A stretch of DNA of 64,000 nt from positions 56,835,249 through 56,899,248 of the forward strand of contig NC_088295.1 in the NCBI RefSeq assembly GCF_032854445.1, given 5' to 3'. Below, one piece after another: positions 57,741-64,000 of this stretch. This DNA comes from Liolophura sinensis. Its lineage: Eukaryota > Mollusca > Polyplacophora > Chitonida > Chitonidae. The position numbers and the translations under genes are program-made. Under the pieces are notes generated by a model. That model did no database searches, was not told where the DNA came from, and saw only the letters and a list, made by a program, of their open reading frames with translations. Each line of letters opens with the position of its first letter. Within the stretch, counting starts at the first letter, position 1.

Positions 57741-58479
57741 AATGAAATTTTTTCCCCATTCTCATCCTTTTGGCATATTTTTCTTCACTTTCGCTAAAGC
57801 ATAATCTTCGCTTTATAATACCTTTTCATGCTTCCTTTAAGGATATTATATGAAGGCGTACATTTTAAAATGTTATAGGCAGGGTAATGGTTGTTCGCAG
57901 GTGCAACATTATGTTAGATTACAAAATTTGCAGTATATATCGTAATATGAAGACCACCTAAATGTGTCAGTTTGAGATTAGACAGAGTTAAATTACAGGG
58001 ATGTCTAATCATCTTGTAAAAGTGCTCAATTTGAAGAAAATTCGTGGAGAGAGTTATTCGAGCGTTGTAGATGATTTCCTTCCTCGACTTTATGCTGCCA
58101 AAATGTCCGATTAAATACAATTAAAGTTCGTATACCGTTTACAGTTTTAGGAGAGTTGTTGATTAGGAAAAATGTTTTATCTTGTACTTTATCACAATTT
58201 CGAATGCATGATTTCATATTTAGGTCATATGTAGGCAATATTTTTCTTCAGATGTTCCATTTATTATAAATTATCGCCTTAAGCATCTCAACTGAAAGTG
58301 ACAGTCAAAATTTATGCGTTTTAGGAAGAATAACTTCGAAAACAAATTCTGGTGTAAGACCCTAGGGGGCATGTTGCATAGTATGCTCATTAAACTACCT
58401 TTCAATGTGACTGTTTGGAACATCCCAGGTCCTTATATCTTTGTGTGAATTATGAAACCTAAGATACATGATGCGTACT

Positions 58480-58700
58480 TGGTAAATATAATTTAGACGT
58501 ACAGCATACATAGAGAGAGAAACCAGACCAGCGACTACGGTGTGATAACTGGGAAATGGTCACACGTAACGGGTGAAATACGGGTACAGCATAGACAGTA
58601 AAACCAGAGCAGCGACGACAGTGTGATAACTGGGAAATGGTCACACGTAATCGGTGAAATACGGCCGCTTGTCACTTTACCTGAGATAGGGTTTTATTCT
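58480..58700. repeat. Element with tandem units related to 62890-63560
   Basis: Two ~88-bp units share ACTGGGAAATGGTCACACGT. The flank CTTGTCACTTTACCTGAGAT and GGTTTTATTCTG resembles the flank of the larger array at 63490-63540. Confidence 0.75.
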
Positions 58701-59199
58701 GTAAATGCTTAAACAGTAGCAAATGTCACGCCACCTAGTATACAATGGCATAAGGAGAATTAGGTAAAAAATGTGGTGATGTTAATTGTAATTTATTAGA
58801 CGTATTGCTGTGTTGTCATCAAATTAAACAGAGGGTAACAACAAAACACACAGCTATTGAGTTCACATTCGTGTTGTTTATAATTAACAATTTTTACGTT
58901 ACAAATTTGATCACTTGGGTTCAAATACAATTTAAATATATATCAGTTGTATAGGAATGAAGACAGTAAACACAAACACTGAATCTGGTCAACCGGATAT
59001 ATATGAAACAGCTTCTTACATTTCACACTCACCAAAGTGTCTTCAATAAAGAATGGTGTATATGTAAAAGACATAGTATATACATGTTTACTACCAGTCA
59101 ATGAGTACACAACACAACAAGGGCTGAAACCGGTTAAATTTGGTCTATTACAGATGTCCGGCAAAAGGTTGCGGAATCAGTATAATTTTTGCGACTATT

Positions 59200-59222
59200 G
59201 TTTTTTTTTTTTTTTTTTTTTT
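59200..59222. repeat. Poly-T tract
   Basis: A run of about 22 T in the intergenic region. Confidence 0.95.
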
Positions 59223-60587
59223 ACCGTTTTGTTCCATGTGGGGTGAAAGCCTAAAGCGGAGGCCAACGTTCCTGTTTAGTGAGATGCCCTTAGCTTTCAC
59301 TCATATGGTTTTCTTCACACCTCTGTTAAAGTATCAGCTGTCTTTGTCTGCAATAGAAACATTTATTTCATGGTAACTCTGACAGAGGTGTGAAAAACCA
59401 CAGCAGAATCATTTCTGGCATTGTCCGGTCTTGTATGCTGGTTAACACGTAAACGTAAAAGCTGTTGCGTTTCCCCACTGCACATTTCTTCACAGATCAT
59501 GTCTTCGCACTTAATTTCGTCCATAATGAACTTTCTTTATTGAAGCGTTTTCCATAACAATGACCAATATCATCCCTGGAAAAGGGGAATTACAAGAATG
59601 AACGCACATCCTATATTTTTTGTAGCTGCGACTAAGTACTTCCAAAAGTCGATTGTTTTGTCTCTTTATCTATCTGTGGTCGGTCGGCCCTTCGGTCAGT
59701 CAAATTTTTGTTAACGTGGGCTTTCTAATATGCATCACTCAATTAAGACGACACGAAATCCTTCCGGATGTACATACAGAACGCCTGATCTTTAAACAAA
59801 TGTTAAGAATGCCTCCGCCTACAAATTTGTTTTCTTCAGTGTACAGTTCACGACGAGGAGAAATGTTTTTTTTCTGTTAATATGCAAACAAGCGAAAATA
59901 TATATAGAACTTCCACATGCACTTGTTTTTGAAATCCTTGAAAGTATCTGACTTTTGTTGTTTTTGGAAAAGAGTATACTTTAGTCCTTGACCTCTCAAT
60001 GTTAAATGTTATTCATTAATTTCTACGGGAAGGTTTGCACTTAAATCTTTTGCTCCTTGAAAGGATACAAGAAAAGGAACTGTAAAACATGAACGCGGTT
60101 CTAAAAGAAATGAAAAGAAAATGAAAAAAAATTATGCCAGAAAAAAATCATTATGATGTATATTTTATATTTCATAATTACCCACTATTTCACGCATGTT
60201 TTCCGTCGACGGTATGAAATTTGTGAAGCTGACATCAATCATGAATTTACAGGTTAAGCTGGACAAGCTAAAGCCTGTATTCTTTAAAAGAAAAGACAAT
60301 ACCAAACCAAATGTACATATGCATCAATAAATTTACACCCAGAAATCACACAACCACATCGGATAATAAATGTCATTGCTGTATTTACACGCTTTGTCAT
60401 CCACTAACCAGAACGATTTATAGATATGCATAAGGCTATAGTCTTCAGATATCAGATCCGTTTTATAGGCTGACTTGGTCAACATTCGTCCGTCAACGTC
60501 ACGCGCCAAGTGAGGGGATACCTGGGAAGGCTTCTCTTTTTGTCCACGTTCCCATTCATGTCAGAACAGTATATGTACACACACCTA

Positions 60588-60662
60588 ATGACTCCTCGTC
60601 GTCAACTGACTGAAAAATTGCTAAGTACGACGTTAAACTTCAAGCATTCGTTCATTCATTCA
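60588..60662 (+). mobile_element. SINE type 2, 3' tail fragment
   Basis: AACTGACTGAAAAATTGCTA, then AAGTACGACGTTAAACTTCA, then a CATTCGTTCATTCATT tail. Confidence 0.75.
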
Positions 60663-61544
60663 AATCAGATAATCAAAACGTAAGTATACACACGAAAACA
60701 AACATTTCTTGAGCAGATACTATATTCAGAGTAAAAAAGGCAAGTGAAAGAAAATCAAATTCATGTTAATAATAAGTGTCGTGTTACTATAATAAAACAC
60801 AATAAATGCAAACTGTAGTCAAGCTGAGCGTTACCTCCATGTTGAATGTCACGTGATTTTATTTATTGTCCATTTTCACGATACGCGCTACTTAGGGGTA
60901 CTCATGTGGTACAAAAAAAAAAAATTTAAGTAAAAACGGTTCTAGCAATGGGTCTACCGGCAGGCATTTTCCTCCTACTGTCCTTCGGCTGCGCAATCGT
61001 TTACTTCCGGTTTGGTTGTGAGTTGTTGTTGTTGTCGTCATATATATATCATGCTGTTTCGGGACACGATCCTGAATGTAAATCAAAATAAAATAGCTGA
61101 TCAAATGAATTGCTAATTTCATAATAACAAAAATTATCATTTACTCCCCCTAAAGTTAATATATCATTAAACGAAACAATGACAGAGACAGAGAAAATGA
61201 GAGGTAAAAATTGTTTTCCGCCTATAGGTTGATGTTGTCCAAGAGAGAACTGTTTTTCTCAGGTGAGAACTGTTTTGCTCAGGTGAGAACTGTTTCCGCT
61301 TTCGTTAAAACCGAAGTTAAATACGGTAAATACAGAAAATAAGTAAAGAAGTAAAATGTACTGCTATACTATGTACGAACTGGTAAGGATAATAATCAGC
61401 AAAGTTGGTAACCCTGTCGAAGAAACGCCTATGTGTAAGCCTATACCCAGCATTGGTCTGTAAGCTTCTCTATTGTATAAGAGATCAGATAAATACTCGT
61501 ATGTGAAATAAGAACGATGTATACAGACAGACCCGGACACTTAC

Positions 61545-61889
61545 CGGAAGTGCTGCACCTGTAAGTGATTGATCTGACACTGCTCCTTGTCTTGAAGTCA
61601 CCAGGACACGGAGTTGTAATGGTTACCCCATACCTTGACAACACCCTGCATTGATTACGTCCATTACAGATATGCTGCAATGCTGCAGGGTTCGATGTCT
61701 CGCTGCATTCGTTAAGATCATGACGACAACATTCTGGGCGTATCGGTGCAATTAATTGCTCAGAATAACACCCTTGCTTAGTGTAGTATCTAACCTCGAT
61801 GATACATATCTGAGAGCCGGTCTCGCACTTTAAGACGTTGTAATTTTCGTTGAATCCTTCCAACCCGTGACAGGCGTCGCTGATTTTAA
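61545..61889 (-). CDS. SUEL-like lectin exon of a second lectin gene
   Basis: A 345-nt phase 1-1 exon with acceptor CACACAG and donor CCG|GTAAGT, the same length as both lectin exons of the plus-strand gene. It encodes KISDACHGLEGFNENYNVLK, VRYYTKQGC, PECCRHDLNEC, ICNGRNQCRVLS, TTPCPGDF and ITYRCSTS. All landmark cysteines are kept, but the sequence differs from the plus-strand domains at many positions, so the two genes are older duplicates. Downstream exons to the left were not found; a secreted form is possible. Confidence 0.85.
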
Positions 61890-62553
61890 CTGTGTGCAGA
61901 GAAATAAGGAAATTATTATAAAATACACTGTCAGATGAAAAGCGTTCACATTACCTGGCGTTGTTAACTGCGTTGTTCATCAAGAGTAAAACAAAATAGA
62001 AACCAAAGCTGTCCGCACCGGGAGGCGGGATTTGACAGACTTGGAATGAAAAATCGAAACCATGGAATTTCCCCACGTCGGGCTTTGCAGAGTACAATAC
62101 ATGTAGATCAAATAAGAAGATCTTCGGTCCGCAAAGAGAGCAAGTTTACAGGTGTGTCACGGAAGTATAGTAGTTCGACGATATAAATTATATGTACCGA
62201 AATTTGGCAATCAAACTTTCATACAACCGACATTTATTAACGTTCTCTTACCATACATATAGGCTAGCATATGCCAGTCCCTCATTACTGTGCAAGAATG
62301 AGGTCAAAAGTTTTCTACACCCTTTTGCACAGAATTCCTTGGCTAAGATGTACCCCAAGACTTATTTAGCATATCTTAGTTTGAAATTCGTATTAGTTTA
62401 GTAAATTAGAACAAAGAGGATGAGATAATTACACTTCACATGATCAACAAAGCTGAAAACTATGACAAATTCTACCTCAAGATTTATATGGAGAGACACC
62501 TTACATGGAGGTCATGTGATACAGAAACTGTGAGCTGTTATACACAGGCGTAC
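61890..62553. other. Intron of the second lectin gene
   Basis: Between the linker exon and the lectin exon on the minus strand; no recognisable repeat or exon was seen. Confidence 0.6.
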
Positions 62554-62679
62554 CATTCACTTGGGTTGTAGGAGTGGGCATTACAGCAGTCCCGTTCCCA
62601 GGGGTCACATTCGGTGACACACTCCCTGAATTCCAGCTTGGTGGTGTTGTTATCTCTGATGTTGTCTCAGAATACGATC
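62554..62679 (-). CDS. Ser/Thr/Pro-rich linker exon of the second lectin gene
   Basis: A 126-nt phase 1-1 exon with acceptor ATTTTAG and donor AATG|GTACGC (weak). It encodes SYSETTSEITTPPSWNSGSV then SPNVTPGNGTAVMPTPTTQ and VNG. It resembles the stalk exons of the plus-strand gene (same SETT start and TTQVNG end). It precedes the lectin exon at 61545-61889, so a first lectin exon and the signal peptide should lie beyond 64000. Confidence 0.72.
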
Positions 62680-64000
62680 CTAAAATAAATGTACAAATGA
62701 TGAGATAAAATTGATGATTAAAACAGGCGAAAGCTATTTTTGTCATTTATAAACCGAACAAATTTTAAAGAACTTCAAAGAAACTCAGTTATTATGCGTG
62801 GACAAGTGGAATGTTGCCGTGCACGTTATCTTCCAGGCGAAGCGAAATATCATTGGCTTTTCAAGAAAATTTTTAACAATTACTTAATATAATTATACTT
62901 AGAGCATAGACGGTAAAACCAGAGCAGCAAATGGTCACACATAGCCGGTAACGCCATAGCAGCCACGACTGTATGATAGTTGGCATATGGTCACACGTAA
63001 CCAGTAACGCCAGAGCAGTGACGACTGTATGATAGTTGGCATATGGTCACACGTATCCTGGTAAAACCAGAGCAGTGACGACTATATGATATCTGGCATA
63101 TGGTCACACGTAACCCGTTAACGCCACAGCAGGACGATTGCAAGATATTTTGCATGTGATCACACCTAACCGGTAACGCCACAGCAGGACGACTATATGA
63201 TGGCATATGGTCACACGAAACGGGTAACTCCAGAACAGCCATGACTCTCTGATAGTTGGCATATGGTCATACGTAACTCGGTAACTCCAGAGCAGTGACG
63301 ACTGCATGATAACTGGCATATGGTCACACGTAACTTGGTAACGCCAGAGCAGCGACGAGTGTATGATAGTTGGCATATGGCCACACTCAGCCGGTAGCGC
63401 TAGAGCAGTGACGACTGTATGATAGTTGACATATGGTCACACTTTACCGGTAACTTCACAGCAGCGACGAGTGTATGGCATATTGTCACACGTAACCGCT
63501 GAAATGCACCTCTTGTCAGTTATTCTCACGGTTTTATCCTACGTGTTCAAGCAATTCTTTAATAACTAACACATAAACGGCCACTTGCACAGGGGCTTCA
63601 TCAGAATTATGTGATAAAATAGGAAAGCAGTGTTACTTGGAAGTTATTAGACGTCACTGGTCTGGAATTACTTAAAATGATATGATGTCATCACCGTTAA
63701 TTAACACTTACCTGACATTGACAAGTTTTATTTCTTGAGCAGTCCCTTAACGAACTGGGCAGCCATCCACATTTAACTGAACTTTCGCTACCTAGTTATT
63801 AACTGATGTTTACGGGGCTTAAGATGCTGCCGTGGTCCTGGACCTTTGTTTAGCCAGCAAGTATGTCCTACGTGGTACCAATGACGATTGTGGGGACAAG
63901 ATAGGTGCCCTCTGCTTAGGCAAGGTATCAAAACTGTATCAAGCCCAGCATACACAGGAGTTTAAAACCCAGCTCGACTCAACTCTTGCGTCGGCTCGTA
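62680..64000. other. Upstream intron/flank of the second lectin gene
   Basis: Mostly the 56-bp minisatellite at 62890-63480 and its flank. From 63560 to 64000 I see no exon or known repeat. Confidence 0.5.
62890..63480. repeat. 56-bp minisatellite, about ten units
   Basis: Units carry GATAGTTGGCATATGGTCAC and GCCAGAGCAGTGACGACTGT. The minus-strand ORFs here come from the repeat and are not genes. Confidence 0.92.

Larger units (their letters stand above)
53393..61544. other. Region between the two convergent lectin genes, no supported gene
   Basis: This ~8-kb AT-rich stretch follows the receptor's stop codon. I found no reading frame with credible splice sites or a recognised domain. It contains repeats: a V-SINE at 54058-54232, a 175-bp direct repeat near 55900-56290, a dispersed repeat at 57237-57740, a minisatellite-bearing element at 58480-58700 and a SINE tail at 60588-60662. 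Membrane and tail exons of the minus-strand lectin gene would be expected here if it resembles the first gene, but none could be identified. Confidence 0.5.

Noticed and set aside
60949-61017. Signal-peptide-like start (MGLPAGIFLLLSFGCAIVYF) on the plus strand
   Set aside because: A plausible hydrophobic N-terminus, but no downstream exon or domain could be attached to it.
60980-61075. Thr run (MTTTTTTHNQTGS) on the minus strand as a stalk exon of the second lectin gene
   Set aside because: No phase-1 acceptor precedes it and the following residues do not resemble the other stalk exons; a TTG/TTGTCG microsatellite explains it.

Overview
The window is animal nuclear DNA, most likely from a mollusc. 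The genes are split by GT-AG introns, intergenic and intronic DNA is AT-rich, and there are many copies of a tRNA-headed SINE. Its core resembles the V domain (V-SINE superfamily; the molluscan family RUDI is my best guess). A second tRNA-headed SINE ends in a CACTCACTCA-type tail, which I associate with mollusc genomes. There are no bacterial-style operons, rRNA genes or CRISPR arrays.

Layout. (1) Positions 1167-29193, minus strand: exportin-4 (XPO4), 22 exons reconstructed with every phase consistent (about 1005 codons). The last ~130 residues lie beyond the left edge. Its introns carry V-SINEs, minisatellites and a dispersed unknown repeat. (2) Positions 31849-42341: a ~3.5 kb segment present three times in tandem. 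Each copy holds a complete six-exon minus-strand gene for a 278-280 aa single-pass membrane protein that I do not recognise. (3) Positions 45927-53392, plus strand: an eight-exon gene for a 517 aa cell-surface receptor. It has a signal peptide, two SUEL/rhamnose-binding-lectin-like domains, Ser/Thr-rich stalks, one membrane segment and a tyrosine-rich tail containing a canonical ITAM spacing. (4) Positions 61545-62679, minus strand: part of a second gene of the same lectin family, convergent with the first, whose 5' end lies beyond the right edge.

Most notable observations. The exon 11/intron 11 junction of XPO4 has been amplified into an 87-bp minisatellite. It carries 24 copies of the 5' splice site, 13 of them in one open reading frame and all in the same phase, so alternative donor choice could insert whole 29-aa repeats into XPO4. 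XPO4 intron 6 has the hallmarks of a U12-type AT-AC intron, and the donor of intron 22 looks like a U12 GT donor. The lectin receptor's ITAM-like tail suggests a lectin-to-tyrosine-kinase signalling receptor in an invertebrate. The triplicated unknown membrane protein lies directly upstream of this receptor, and each copy has a conserved pair of perfect CRE palindromes.

Limits. Exons were placed by eye from reading frames, splice signals, phases and, for XPO4, remembered resemblance to vertebrate exportin-4. No transcript evidence was available. Repeat edges are approximate to a few bases or tens of bases.
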